DNA of 64,000 nt, taken from NCBI RefSeq assembly GCF_006715165.1, contig NZ_VFMS01000001.1:1612001-1676000 (forward strand), given 5' to 3'. The DNA is from Arthrobacter sp. SLBN-122. Its GTDB lineage: Bacteria > Actinomycetota > Actinomycetes > Actinomycetales > Micrococcaceae. The translations under genes and the position numbers were made by a program. Shown here one piece after another: positions 43,134 to 64,000 of the stretch (positions within the stretch are counted from its first letter, which is position 1; every line of letters starts with the position of its first letter). The notes below the pieces were generated by a model. The model was not told the origin of the DNA. It was given only the letters and a program-made list of their open reading frames with translations, and did not search any database.

Positions 43134-43418
43134 TTACTTCTTGGAGACTGCAGCCTTCAGCTTGGAGCCGGCGGTCAGCTTGACGCTGTGGCCTGCTGCA
43201 ATCTGGATGGTTTCGCCGGTCTGGGGGTTGCGGCCGGTGCGGGCTGCACGGTCGGTGCGCTCCACGGCGAGCCAGCCCGGGATGGTGATCTTCTCGCCCG
43301 CGGCGACAGAAGTCTCGAAAACCTCGAACAGTGCATCGAGGACGGAGTTGACGGCAGCCTGGCTGGTGCCGGCCTTGCCTGCTACCTCTGCAACAAGTTC
43401 ACTACGGTTCTTAGCCAT
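43134..43418 (-). CDS. hup: HU-family nucleoid-associated DNA-binding protein
   Basis: The 94-residue protein starts MAKNRSELVAEVAGKAGTSQ and contains the conserved beta-arm region ARTGRNPQTGETIQIAAG, ending KLTAGSKLKAAVSKK. Length and motifs are those of classical HU without the long Lys/Ala-rich tail seen in some other actinobacterial homologues. It bends DNA non-specifically and compacts the nucleoid. AGGAGG lies 6 bases ahead of the ATG. The gene is monocistronic: a strong terminator follows and the rRNA operon terminator precedes it. Confidence 0.97.
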   Translation of the reverse strand: MAKNRSELVAEVAGKAGTSQAAVNSVLDALFEVFETSVAAGEKITIPGWLAVERTDRAARTGRNPQTGETIQIAAGHSVKLTAGSKLKAAVSKK

Positions 43419-43653
43419 TTATGTCCTCCTGGACGATTCTGATTCTGAAGCCTGCACGCGGCATGCGTACAAGCCACTGTCCGAAAACTTACCAGCTTGG
43501 GCGCTTCCGGTCCGCAAATTCCGCGTGTTTCCGCGACTTTTTGAGGTTAATCACCGGTTCCAGGGGTCATTTTCAGCCGTTGGCGGAAGCCTTTGAGCTT
43601 CCCGGCAGGTTTTGCCTGAGCAGTCCTTCAGGTCCTGGGTTCGTTAAATGTGG

Positions 43654-43684
43654 GAGGCCCCAACCATGTTCTGGTTGGGGCCTC
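43654..43684 (-). terminator. Terminator of rRNA operon 1
   Basis: A perfect 13-bp stem (gaggccccaacca/tggttggggcctc) with a 5-base loop directly follows the 5S gene on the minus strand. The same hairpin ends operon 2. Confidence 0.9.
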
Positions 43685-43695
43685 GACCTAATGTG

Positions 43696-43814
43696 TGTCC
43701 GGCGGTGACCTACTCTCCCACACCCTCCCGGGTGCAGTACCATCGGCGCTGTGGGTCTTAGCTTCCGGGTTCGGAATGGGACCGGGCGTTTCCCCCACGC
43801 TATGACCGCCGTAA
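43696..43814 (-). rRNA. rrf: 5S ribosomal RNA, operon 1
   Basis: Read on the minus strand it starts ttacggcggtcatagcg, carries cccggtcccattccgaac and closes with gtcaccgccggaca, which pairs with the start. Ends are set to within a few bases by the terminal helix. Confidence 0.93.
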
Positions 43815-43979
43815 CCCTTGTACCCGTCACCAACCCGTGGGGTGGTGTGGGAAGACTTGTGTGGTTACAACATTGTGGTGTTGTTATTCAGTTGTTGGTT
43901 CCTGCCAAAACCCTGGTGTTCGGGGTTGTTGGTTGGGAACCACATAGTGGACGCTAGCAGAGTTTGTATATATCTGTGT

Positions 43980-49152
<5,173 letters not shown>

Positions 49153-49410
49153 GTAAAACAGACACAACCACAACCACCGGAAATAACGGCGACCACGGCT
49201 GCACAAAATTTGAAACCAGCTGTAAAAACCATGCCAACCACGGGGTGGCGGCACAGCAAATTCAACCAATTCATAAAAAATCGGTATCAACAAACTTGGC
49301 ACACTATTGAGTTCTCAAACAACAGACACACCCGGCACCACCCAAACATTCCGTTCAGGATCGCTCCGGAGCAACTTTCCAAACTTACCCGGTTTCAAGG
49401 AGCTTCGCAA
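49153..49410 (-). promoter_or_regulatory. Leader and core promoter of rRNA operon 1
   Basis: On the minus strand a -35 TTGCGA (49405-49410), a 17-base spacer and a -10 TAAGTT (49382-49387) form a good sigma-70-type promoter. The leader then runs to 16S and contains tttgagaactcaatag (near 49305-49320), a boxA-like antitermination/processing element. The sequence from -10 downstream is shared with operon 2; the spacer and -35 are not. Confidence 0.7.
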
Positions 49411-49717
49411 ATCAGCGTTTCCGCGATCTTCTCTACTCTGAAACCGGCCCCACCCACGTCCGGCACGCCAAGAGGCGAACCATTTTCAGGCTGTCTGGTA
49501 AGGGGGTTGGCCGCTATCTTTCCGCTTCAGCGGCGGCGACTCAGAAAACAATACCCGCCCCTACACCCAACCGCAAATCGACCCCAAGGAGGCTCCCGTA
49601 CCCCCAAAAACACCGGAATTTCAGGGTTTTGGGGTTGCCGTCAGACCACTTTCCGATGCCAGGGCGGGTTTGCTGCTTCTATGGAGTGGCTCACATCTGA
49701 CAAGGAGCCAAAGGAGG
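49411..49717. other. Non-coding region between rRNA operon 1 promoter and the lacZ end
   Basis: No gene is seen. A 21-base element (49534-49554) recurs upstream of operon 2 at 59804-59824 with one mismatch. A ccccaaaa/ttttgggg inverted repeat (49602-49609 with 49627-49634) could be a weak terminator for lacZ on the minus strand. Confidence 0.5.
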
Positions 49718-52800
<3,083 letters not shown>

Positions 52801-52845
52801 TACCAGTGCAAAAGCCTATGCGCTTACTACCGATTTGGGTAGGGG

Positions 52846-53853
52846 TCAGGCTGATTGCCGAAGGATCAGCTGGTGCCGCAGGGTCAGATGAGCCTCAGGG
52901 CTGCGGTCCTGGATGGTACCCGTGAGCAAACCATCCAAGAGGCCGACGGCGGCGCGGCCCACTGCGCGCAGGTCCAGGGAGAGGGTGGTCAACTCAGGCG
53001 TAACCAGTTCTCCGAGGGGAATTCCGTCCATGCCGATGACAGCACAATCGGCCGGGACGGAGATGCCTGACTCCTGCAATGCCTTCAAGGCGCCGGCTGC
53101 CATCAGGTCATTGAAGGCCAGAATGCCATCAGGTCGATCCTCCCCCGCCATATGGACGGCCACAGCAGACGCTGCCGCCGCCGCGGATGGGTGCGCCTGG
53201 GAGCGGACAAGGTGGATGCCTGCTTCGGCGGCGACGGCAGCTGCAGCCGCGCTCCGGCTGCCGGAGGGTCCGCCCTGGTCCGAGTCCAGGAAGACAATGC
53301 TCCGGCACCCACGGGAAACAAGATGGCTGAGGGCGAGCCGGGCTGCGTGGTGGTAGTCAAAGGAGATCCCGCCGGCGGTATCCGCGTCCGGCGAGTCCAG
53401 GGCGACGACGGGGCGCCGGCCCATTAGTGCCTGCGCCTCGTCCGGATGGGGCACAAGGTATCCGATCAATGCATCAACCTGGGGCGCAAGCCGGGCGGCA
53501 GCGTCCGCCGCGCTGCCGGTTCCATGCCCGTAGTCATCCACCACCACATTCCAGCCCCGCTCCGTGGCAGCCTCCACCACACTCGACGCGAAGGCGGGGA
53601 AGTAGGGGTTGGTCAGGTCCGGGATGGCGAGGCCCACGGAGATCCGCGCACCCTGGACAAGGCCTTTCGCGAAGCGGCTGGGGCTGTAGCCCATCTCAGC
53701 AGCGAGTTTCTGGACCCGTTCCCGCGTCCCGGCGCTGATGCCTGCCATGTCATTCATGGCCCGGGTAACAGTCTGGCGTGATACGCCTGCTGCGGCTGCC
53801 ACATCCAGGATGGTGGCACGCCGGCCCCTGGGGCTCGGGGTTCGGGGAGTCAT
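52846..53853 (-). CDS. LacI-family transcriptional regulator, probably of lacZ
   Basis: The 335-residue protein has an N-terminal helix-turn-helix (ATILDVAAAAGVSRQTVTRAMN, residues 13-34), the hinge region with FAKGLVQG and a sugar-binding domain (ISVGLAIPDLTNPYFPAFAS, LSHLVSRGCRSIVFLDSDQGG, DCAVIGMDGIPLGELVTPELTT). It lies immediately upstream of lacZ in the same direction and the palindrome at 52787-52800 is in the gap, so autoregulated repression of lacZ by a galactoside-responsive regulator is the simplest reading. Confidence 0.92.
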   Translation of the reverse strand: MTPRTPSPRGRRATILDVAAAAGVSRQTVTRAMNDMAGISAGTRERVQKLAAEMGYSPSRFAKGLVQGARISVGLAIPDLTNPYFPAFASSVVEAATERGWNVVVDDYGHGTGSAADAAARLAPQVDALIGYLVPHPDEAQALMGRRPVVALDSPDADTAGGISFDYHHAARLALSHLVSRGCRSIVFLDSDQGGPSGSRSAAAAAVAAEAGIHLVRSQAHPSAAAAASAVAVHMAGEDRPDGILAFNDLMAAGALKALQESGISVPADCAVIGMDGIPLGELVTPELTTLSLDLRAVGRAAVGLLDGLLTGTIQDRSPEAHLTLRHQLILRQSA

Positions 53854-53902
53854 AAACCGTAAGTCTAGGCGGTGTTAAATCCGGGTGCTTTGTTAAATGT
53901 GG

Positions 53903-53933
53903 GAGGCCCCAACCATGTTCTGGTTGGGGCCTC
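53903..53933 (-). terminator. Terminator of rRNA operon 2
   Basis: Same 13-bp hairpin as at 43654-43684, directly after the second 5S gene on the minus strand. Confidence 0.9.
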
Positions 53934-53944
53934 GACCTAATGTG

Positions 53945-54063
53945 TGTCCGGCGGTGACCTACTCTCCCACACCCTCCCGGGTGCAGTACCATCGGCGCTG
54001 TGGGTCTTAGCTTCCGGGTTCGGAATGGGACCGGGCGTTTCCCCCACGCTATGACCGCCGTAA
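53945..54063 (-). rRNA. rrf: 5S ribosomal RNA, operon 2
   Basis: Identical to the operon 1 copy over the gene as far as I could compare. The offset to that copy is 10,249 bases, 7 less than for 23S and 16S, because the 23S-5S spacers differ in length. Confidence 0.93.
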
Positions 54064-54235
54064 CCCTTGTACCCGTCACCAACCCGTGGGGTGGTGTGGG
54101 AAGACTTGTGTGGTTACAACAATTGTGGTGTTGTTATTCAGTTGTGTTGGTTCCGTGCAACCATTCCCCTGGTGTTGGGGGTTGTTGGTTGGGAACCACA
54201 TAGTGGACGCTAGCAGAGTTTGTATATATCTGTGT

Positions 54236-59408
<5,173 letters not shown>

Positions 59409-59666
59409 GTAAAACAGACACAACCACAACCACCGGAAATAACGGCGACCACGGCTGCACAAAATTTGAAACCAGCTGTAAAAACCATGCCAACCACGGG
59501 GTGGCGGCACAGCAAATTCAACCAATTCATAAAAAATCGGTATCAACAAACTTGGCACACTATTGAGTTCTCAAACAACAGACACACCCGGCACCACCCA
59601 AACATTCCGTTCAGGATCGCTCCGGAGCAACTTTTCAAACTTACCCGATCAACCACCCCGATGCAA
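59409..59666 (-). promoter_or_regulatory. Leader and core promoter of rRNA operon 2
   Basis: On the minus strand -35 TTGCAT (59661-59666), 17-base spacer, -10 TAAGTT (59638-59643). The leader with the boxA-like tttgagaactcaatag is the same as in operon 1. Identity with operon 1 stops at cccg just upstream of the -10. Confidence 0.7.
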
Positions 59667-59980
59667 ATCCGTCTTTCAGGATTCCCATCAGCATGAAGAC
59701 CGCCCCCACCAGTTTCCGGCGCCCTAAGGAGCAACCAGATTTTGGCTTGCATTTGGGGGGGGTTTTGCCACCCGCGGTTACCAGCTCTTCGCTGTCTCCC
59801 CCGCGGCGACTTAGAAAACAATACACGCACTCTTGGCACACCGCAAACCGGCCGTCCACCGGCTTCCAAACCCCGGAATCCCGGGGCCGATGGGGCATGC
59901 AGGCACCCAGGCCGCCTGCCGCCGCCGTCATTCCCCTCTGTGTGCTGCCGCACAGTCTGCAGTACCTGCCTGCAGACAGC
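59667..59980. other. Non-coding region upstream of rRNA operon 2
   Basis: No gene is seen. It contains the 21-base element shared with operon 1 (59804-59824) and a run of eight or nine G at about 59754-59762. Confidence 0.5.
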
Positions 59981-60016
59981 AGAAGGGCCGGCAACCCTAA
60001 GGTTGCCGGCCCTTCT
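59981..60016 (-). terminator. Strong terminator of the rpmB-rpmG-rpsN operon
   Basis: A perfect 16-bp stem (59981-59996 with 60001-60016, agaagggccggcaacc/ggttgccggcccttct) and a 4-base loop lie 27 bases past the rpsN stop. Confidence 0.92.
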
Positions 60017-60043
60017 CAAGCAGTTGGAATCAGCGGTGCTGAA

Positions 60044-60349
60044 TTACCAGGAAGACTTGGTGACGCCCGGAAGCTCACCGCGGTGAGCCATGTCGCGGAA
60101 GCGAACACGGGAGATGCCGAACTTCTGGAGCGTGCCGCGGGGGCGTCCGTCGATGATGTCGCGGTTACGCAGACGGATCGGGGACGCGTTGCGGGGCAGC
60201 TTCTGCAGGCCCAGGCGGGCTGCTTCGCGTGCTTCGTCGGTTGCGTTTTCGTCAACCAGGGTCTTCTTCAGCTCGAGGCGCTTTGCAGCGTAACGCGCAA
60301 CGATGACCTTGCGCTGCTCGTTGCGAGCAATCTTGGACTTCTTAGCCAT
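60044..60349 (-). CDS. rpsN: 30S ribosomal protein S14, zinc-free form
   Basis: This 101-residue protein begins [21 protein letters not shown] and contains [52 protein letters not shown]. No cysteines are present, so it is the long, zinc-independent type rather than the short zinc-ribbon type. It binds the 3' domain of 16S rRNA in the small-subunit head. It is third in the operon after rpmB and rpmG, two bases from rpmG. Confidence 0.97.
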   Translation of the reverse strand: MAKKSKIARNEQRKVIVARYAAKRLELKKTLVDENATDEAREAARLGLQKLPRNASPIRLRNRDIIDGRPRGTLQKFGISRVRFRDMAHRGELPGVTKSSW

Positions 60350-60351
60350 GT

Positions 60352-60519
60352 TTAGCGCTCCTCTCGGAATTCGACGTGCTGGCGGATCTTGGGGTCGTAC
60401 TTCTTCAGGACCATACGGTCAGGATCGTTACGACGGTTCTTGCGGGTTACGTAGGTGTAACCCGTGCCCGCGGTCGACTTGAGCTTGATGATGGGACGTA
60501 CGTCCTTGTCCTTAGCCAC
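60352..60519 (-). CDS. rpmG: 50S ribosomal protein L33, zinc-free form
   Basis: A 55-residue protein that starts with GTG at 60519: [20 protein letters not shown], then [20 protein letters not shown] and ending VEFREER. It has no CxxC pairs, hence the zinc-independent type of L33. The GTG overlaps the rpmB stop (TAGTG), so the genes are translationally coupled. Confidence 0.95.
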   Translation of the reverse strand: MAKDKDVRPIIKLKSTAGTGYTYVTRKNRRNDPDRMVLKKYDPKIRQHVEFREER

Positions 60520-60755
60520 TAGAGCTTCACCCCACGAGCCAGGATCTGGGCGACGACAACGTCGATGCCGCGTACGTCGATGGTCTTGATGCCCTTTGCA
60601 GATACCTGCAGCGTGACATTACGGCGCAGGGACGGGACCCAGTAGCGCTTCTTCTGAATGTTCGGATCGAACCGGCGCTTGTTGCGGCGGTGCGAGTGCG
60701 AAATGCTGTGCCCAAAGCCCGGCTCGGCTCCGGTCACTTGGCAGTGTGCTGCCAT
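60519..60755 (-). CDS. rpmB: 50S ribosomal protein L28
   Basis: The 78-residue protein [20 protein letters not shown], followed by [20 protein letters not shown] and ending LARGVKL, is a typical L28 with a single Cys, so it lacks the zinc-binding pairs of the other form. It is the first gene of the minus-strand ribosomal-protein operon; GAGGAG precedes the ATG. Confidence 0.96.
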   Translation of the reverse strand: MAAHCQVTGAEPGFGHSISHSHRRNKRRFDPNIQKKRYWVPSLRRNVTLQVSAKGIKTIDVRGIDVVVAQILARGVKL

Positions 60756-61073
60756 GACTTCTCCTCAAGAATTGAAAGTAATGATCCGCATATCTGCTGC
60801 TGGACCATGCTGCCAAGTGCGACCCAAAAATGAAGAAGGGCAACGGTTAGTCACGCAACTTGAGCCCCTAACTACCGGCCACCCTGGAGAAAATTACCGG
60901 GTAACCGGAGCAATTGCGCACGCTCCGCGCACTTGGCGCCTACCAAGTCTACGAGTTGGCGCAATTAAAGACCAATCGGGCGGCAAAGGGTGTATAAGGG
61001 CCACCAAAACATCACAGCCAGGGCTGGCCCTTTTTCACAGCAGGATCATAGTTTTTGCGCGCATCGTGGATGC
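60756..61073. promoter_or_regulatory. Divergent intergenic region with a nested inverted repeat
   Basis: This 318-base gap separates rpmB (minus) from the reductase gene (plus). AATTGCGC (60912-60919) and GCGCAATT (60959-60966) form an outer inverted repeat enclosing ACTTGG-cgccta-CCAAGT (60931-60936 with 60943-60948). Promoters of both operons must lie here. A clear Zur box was not found. Confidence 0.5.
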
Positions 61074-62552
61074 ATGAAGACGCAGCTCCTGCCGGCATCA
61101 CCGGCCGCAAGCAGCTCCGGCCGCCCGGAGCTTTCACTGCCAGCACCGAAGAATCCCTACCGTGGCTGGTTCGCCCGCCAGTACCGGCAGCGCATGCTGC
61201 GGACGGATCTCCTGACGGTCATTGCCTGGACTTCCGTTGCCGCTGCGATTGCCCTTTGGCTTGCCGACGGCGGGGCCACCGGCATCATCTCACCCGCCGC
61301 TGCATTCACGGCAGCGGGCATTGTGGCCGGATTGGTGGGCATGGACCTGGTCCTGCTCATGCTTCTCCTGGCCGCGAGGATCCCTTTCATTGACCGCACC
61401 ATCGGCCACGACCGGGCCCTGGAGTTCCACGGGAAGCTGGGAAAGCCCTCCCTGTACCTGCTCCTGACTCACGGCCTCCTGCTCGTTATTGGGTATGGCA
61501 TGGCCGAGGGGCTGGATCCGGTCACCGAGTCCATCAACCTATGGGTCCAGGTGCCGGACATGTGGCTGGCATTCGTCTCCATGGCGCTGTTCATCGCCGT
61601 CGTGGTGACGTCTGTGGTGGCGGTCCGGCGTCGGTTCCCCTACGAGTTCTGGTACGTGGTGCACCTCCTGACCTATGCCGCGGTGGCAACGTCATTGCCC
61701 CACCAGTTCAGCGTGGGCGGCCTCTTTGCGGCCGGCACCTGGCAGCGCTGGTACTGGTTGGCCATCTGCATCTACACGGGCACGGCCCTGGTGTACTTCC
61801 GGGTGTTGGAGCCGGTGCTGGCCACGGCACGGCACCGGCTGACCGTGGCCCGCGTGGATGCCGTGGCGCCGGGCGTGGTGAACATCGTCATGAGCGGCCG
61901 GAAGCTGGACCAGCTGGCAGGCACGGGCGGACGCTTCTTCATCTGGCGCTTCCTGGCCCCGGGTATGTGGTGGCATCCGCACCCGTTCAGTCTGTCCGCC
62001 GAGCCTGTCCTGCAGGGCCCTGATGGACAGGGGACGCTGCGGGTCACCGTGCGGAACCTCGGCAACGGCTCGGCCCAGCTCCTCCGGCTGCGGAAGGGAA
62101 CCAAGGTGGCCTTGGAAGGCCCTTACGGGTTGCTCAGCACGGCTGCAAGGACCCGGAACAAGGTGGTGATGATCGGTGCGGGCATCGGCATCACACCCCT
62201 GCGCGCACTGCTGGAGACCACGCCGTTCGCACCCGGCCAGGCGACCATCCTGCTTCGCGGCCACACAGACCAGGAGCTGTACCTGGGCCGCGAGATCCTT
62301 GACCTCTGCCGGGCCCGCGGAGTTCGGCTCTTCCAACTCACCGGGCCGCGGCCACAGGGGCAGGGCCGCTCCTCCTGGCTTCCGGAAGACGCCGTGCGGA
62401 GCGGCTACAGCCTCGCCTCCTATGTGCCGGACATAGCGGAAGCGGACGTCTATGTCTGCGGTCCGGCGGCGTGGGCGGCCAATGTCATAGCGGATGCCGG
62501 GAAGGCCGGCGTCCGTGAAGAACAGATCCATCACGAAAGGTTTGACTGGTGA
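61074..62552 (+). CDS. Membrane ferric-reductase/ferredoxin-reductase-like flavoprotein
   Basis: The ATG at 61074 gives 492 residues. The N-terminal half has six hydrophobic segments of the ferric-reductase transmembrane type with paired histidines for haem (for example LEFHGKLGKPSLYLLLTHGLLL and YVVHLLTYAAVATSLPHQF). The C-terminal half is a ferredoxin-NADP-reductase module: HPFSLSAEP (FAD contact), KVALEGPYG, VVMIGAGIGITPLRALLE (NAD(P) binding) and VYVCGPAAWAANVI. It should carry electrons from NAD(P)H through FAD to haem and out across the membrane. Its stop overlaps the start of an FMN-binding protein and ApbE follows, so the three form an extracytoplasmic flavin electron-transfer operon. 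Confidence 0.9.
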   Translation: MKTQLLPASPAASSSGRPELSLPAPKNPYRGWFARQYRQRMLRTDLLTVIAWTSVAAAIALWLADGGATGIISPAAAFTAAGIVAGLVGMDLVLLMLLLAARIPFIDRTIGHDRALEFHGKLGKPSLYLLLTHGLLLVIGYGMAEGLDPVTESINLWVQVPDMWLAFVSMALFIAVVVTSVVAVRRRFPYEFWYVVHLLTYAAVATSLPHQFSVGGLFAAGTWQRWYWLAICIYTGTALVYFRVLEPVLATARHRLTVARVDAVAPGVVNIVMSGRKLDQLAGTGGRFFIWRFLAPGMWWHPHPFSLSAEPVLQGPDGQGTLRVTVRNLGNGSAQLLRLRKGTKVALEGPYGLLSTAARTRNKVVMIGAGIGITPLRALLETTPFAPGQATILLRGHTDQELYLGREILDLCRARGVRLFQLTGPRPQGQGRSSWLPEDAVRSGYSLASYVPDIAEADVYVCGPAAWAANVIADAGKAGVREEQIHHERFDW

Positions 62553-63073
62553 AAATACGCGGAACAATCGCAGCGGGCCTGGCCTCCGCCGGGATCCTCA
62601 TGGCTGGATGGCAGGCCGGCACGCAGGTGGGCGGCATCAGCACGGTGGCAACAAGTACGACGGCGACAGGCACCACGGATTCAACGGGCACCGGGTCGAC
62701 GGGGACGGGTTCGTCCGGCACAGGTGGATCGACCGGCACGGGTTCGGCAGGTTCCGCCGGCTCGACCGGCTCAACCGGTTCGACCGGCTCGTCAGCCTCC
62801 GGCACCTACAAGGGAACCGCGGTTCAGACCCGGTTCGGTCCCGTGCAGGTCCAGATCACGGTGGCCAGCGGAAAGATCACGGAGGTCACCGCCCTGCAGC
62901 TGACCAACACCGACCGCAAGTCCATCCAGATCAGCAACCGCGCGGCACCCCTGCTCCGCACCAAGGTCCTCACGGCGCAGTCGGCCGATGTCCAGACCGT
63001 CAGCGGCGCAACCATCACCAGCGACGCGTACCTGGCTTCACTCCAGGCAGCCATCGATGCCGCCAGCCTCTAA
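62549..63073 (+). CDS. Exported FMN-binding domain protein with a low-complexity linker
   Basis: This 174-residue protein starts with GTG in a GTGA overlap with the preceding stop. It has an N-terminal membrane/signal segment (IRGTIAAGLASAGILMAGW), then about 50 residues of Thr/Gly/Ser repeats (units like TGSTGS), then an FMN-binding domain. The Ser/Thr of SGATITSDAYLASL near the C-terminus is the site where ApbE attaches FMN covalently. The downstream gene encodes ApbE. It would serve as the outer-side electron acceptor of the reductase. Confidence 0.88.
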   Translation: MKIRGTIAAGLASAGILMAGWQAGTQVGGISTVATSTTATGTTDSTGTGSTGTGSSGTGGSTGTGSAGSAGSTGSTGSTGSSASGTYKGTAVQTRFGPVQVQITVASGKITEVTALQLTNTDRKSIQISNRAAPLLRTKVLTAQSADVQTVSGATITSDAYLASLQAAIDAASL

Positions 63074-63077
63074 CCCA

Positions 63078-63878
63078 GTGGGCGCAGCAACCGGCGGTCC
63101 CATCCTGAAGGCCCGCACCTTTGAATGCATGGGTACGGTCATCGGCTTGACGCTGCCCATCGGCTCCCCCACGGAACGGCAACCAGGGCTTGACGAGCTC
63201 ACCGCCGCCACCGCCGTCGTCGAACGCCTTTTCCGGGACCTGGACGAAAAATTCAGCCTGTACCGCCCGGATTCGGAAGCGGCCAGGCTGGCCCGCGGCG
63301 AATTGACGCTGCGCCGCGCCTCGGAGCAGATGCGCCAGCGGTATGCGGAGGCACATGAATGGCGGCTGCGCACGGACGGCGCCTTCACCCCTGAACGGCC
63401 CGACGGGGTACTGGACCTTTCCGGAATTATTAAAGGTCATGCAATCCGCGAGGCAGGTACCTCACTCCTGGCCCTGGGCCGGCAGGATTGGTGCCTCAAT
63501 GCCGGCGGCGACGTCCTGGTCAGCGGCTCGCCCCGTCCCGGCAGCAGCGAGCCATGGAAGGCCGGCATCGTGGACCCGGCAGACCGCCGGACCCTGGTCA
63601 CGGGCTGCGCACTGGGTGGCAGCAGCCGGCACACGGCGATTGCCACCTCCGGCTCCGCCGAGCGCGGGGAGCACATTTGGCGGGTGGGACGCGGAAATGA
63701 GTTTGTCCAGGTCACCGTGGCCGCGGCCGATATTGTCACGGCCGATGTCCTGGCTACGGCAATCGTTGCCGGCGGAAGCACCGTGCTGAACCGTGCCACG
63801 GAGCAATGGGATGTTGCCGTGCTGGCGATCCGCGCGGACAGCTCCATCCTGGCGACGCCGGCGTTCCACCCCGCCTGA
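63078..63878 (+). CDS. apbE: FAD:protein FMN transferase (ApbE)
   Basis: I place the start at GTG 63078, 4 bases after the preceding stop (266 residues); no strong ribosome site is seen. ApbE signatures are FECMGTVIGLTLP, LFRDLDEKFSLYRPDSE, the substrate loop DLSGIIKGHAI, NAGGDVLVSG, SGSAERGEHI and the Mg-binding TADVLATAI. The enzyme moves FMN from FAD to a Thr or Ser of a target protein, here most probably the FMN-binding protein encoded just upstream. Some relatives have an N-terminal lipobox; this one has none, so the location of the reaction is uncertain. Confidence 0.93.
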   Translation: MGAATGGPILKARTFECMGTVIGLTLPIGSPTERQPGLDELTAATAVVERLFRDLDEKFSLYRPDSEAARLARGELTLRRASEQMRQRYAEAHEWRLRTDGAFTPERPDGVLDLSGIIKGHAIREAGTSLLALGRQDWCLNAGGDVLVSGSPRPGSSEPWKAGIVDPADRRTLVTGCALGGSSRHTAIATSGSAERGEHIWRVGRGNEFVQVTVAAADIVTADVLATAIVAGGSTVLNRATEQWDVAVLAIRADSSILATPAFHPA

Positions 63879-63894
63879 GCCACGGCCGGGACCC

Positions 63895-64000
63895 CTACAG
63901 CCGCGTGAACGTGGGGTACTTCGGCTGCAGGTTGTCCCCGGACGACTTACCGGTTACGCGCCGGACCACCCACGGAGCCGCGTACTCGCGGAACCACTGG
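63895..64000 (-). CDS. C-terminal end of a minus-strand gene, possibly an SGNH/GDSL hydrolase
   Basis: The last 35 residues before TAG (63895-63897) read WFREYAAPWVVRRVTGKSSG and then DNLQPKYPTFTRL. A tail with a W-x-x-R-R segment followed by S-S-G-D and a short Pro-rich end reminds me of actinobacterial SGNH hydrolases. The rest lies outside the window, so the identification is weak. Confidence 0.4.
   Translation of the reverse strand, partial: QWFREYAAPWVVRRVTGKSSGDNLQPKYPTFTRL

Noticed and set aside
60756..60900. Zur box upstream of rpmB
   Set aside because: ttgaaagtaatgatcc only matches half of the known palindrome; symmetry is absent.

Overview
The window is chromosomal DNA from a high-GC Gram-positive bacterium, most probably Arthrobacter sensu lato (Micrococcaceae; Pseudarthrobacter or Paenarthrobacter type). 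The grounds are the strong GC bias of nearly all genes, actinobacterial rRNA operons without spacer tRNAs, a cobalamin-dependent MetH, a fused CopD-CtaG protein and an rpmB-rpmG-rpsN cluster. No search could be run; family calls come from reading motifs and protein layout.

Layout. 1-4506 (+): carboxylate catabolism, with the tail of a dicarboxylate symporter, a 2-hydroxyacid dehydrogenase, a tartrate/D-malate-type dehydrogenase, a small unknown protein, a CitE-like lyase and a fumarylacetoacetase-fold hydrolase. 4545-5171: relic of a transposition ATPase. 5399-9040 (-): metH. 9106-14724: an accessory island of lower GC. It holds a structured non-coding block resembling the 5' part of a group II intron, then three translationally coupled genes (SMC-like ATPase, HEAT-like/GHKL histidine kinase, receiver domain fused to an APH-like kinase), then a decayed ABC exporter. 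The three-gene operon is the best candidate for an undescribed, defence-like signalling system.

14753-18052: LLM flavoprotein, alpha/beta hydrolase, nucleoside deaminase, gluconokinase. 17546-25056: a LacI-controlled catabolic operon for an unidentified acid sugar or polyol acid (SAF-domain dehydrogenase, DctP, fused DctQM, beta-hydroxyacid dehydrogenase, ABM monooxygenase, GntK-like kinase), with a perfect 18-bp operator palindrome in the divergent promoter region. 25672-34629: two LLM monooxygenases, a DUF1684 protein, a polar amino-acid-type ABC transporter, a divergent FAD protein and a GNAT, probably one organosulfur or similar scavenging locus. 34678-43418: HerA-like ATPase, membrane-anchored protein, DUF559 nuclease flanked by 28-bp direct repeats, thioredoxin-NHL protein, CopD-CtaG and HU.

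43654-59666: two almost identical rRNA operons in direct orientation (both minus strand, 10,256 bp apart) with a lacI-lacZ pair between them. 60044-60755: zinc-free ribosomal proteins S14, L33 and L28. 61074-63878 (+): a membrane flavin redox module (ferric reductase/ferredoxin reductase-like protein, FMN-binding protein, ApbE). The window ends inside a minus-strand gene, possibly an SGNH hydrolase.
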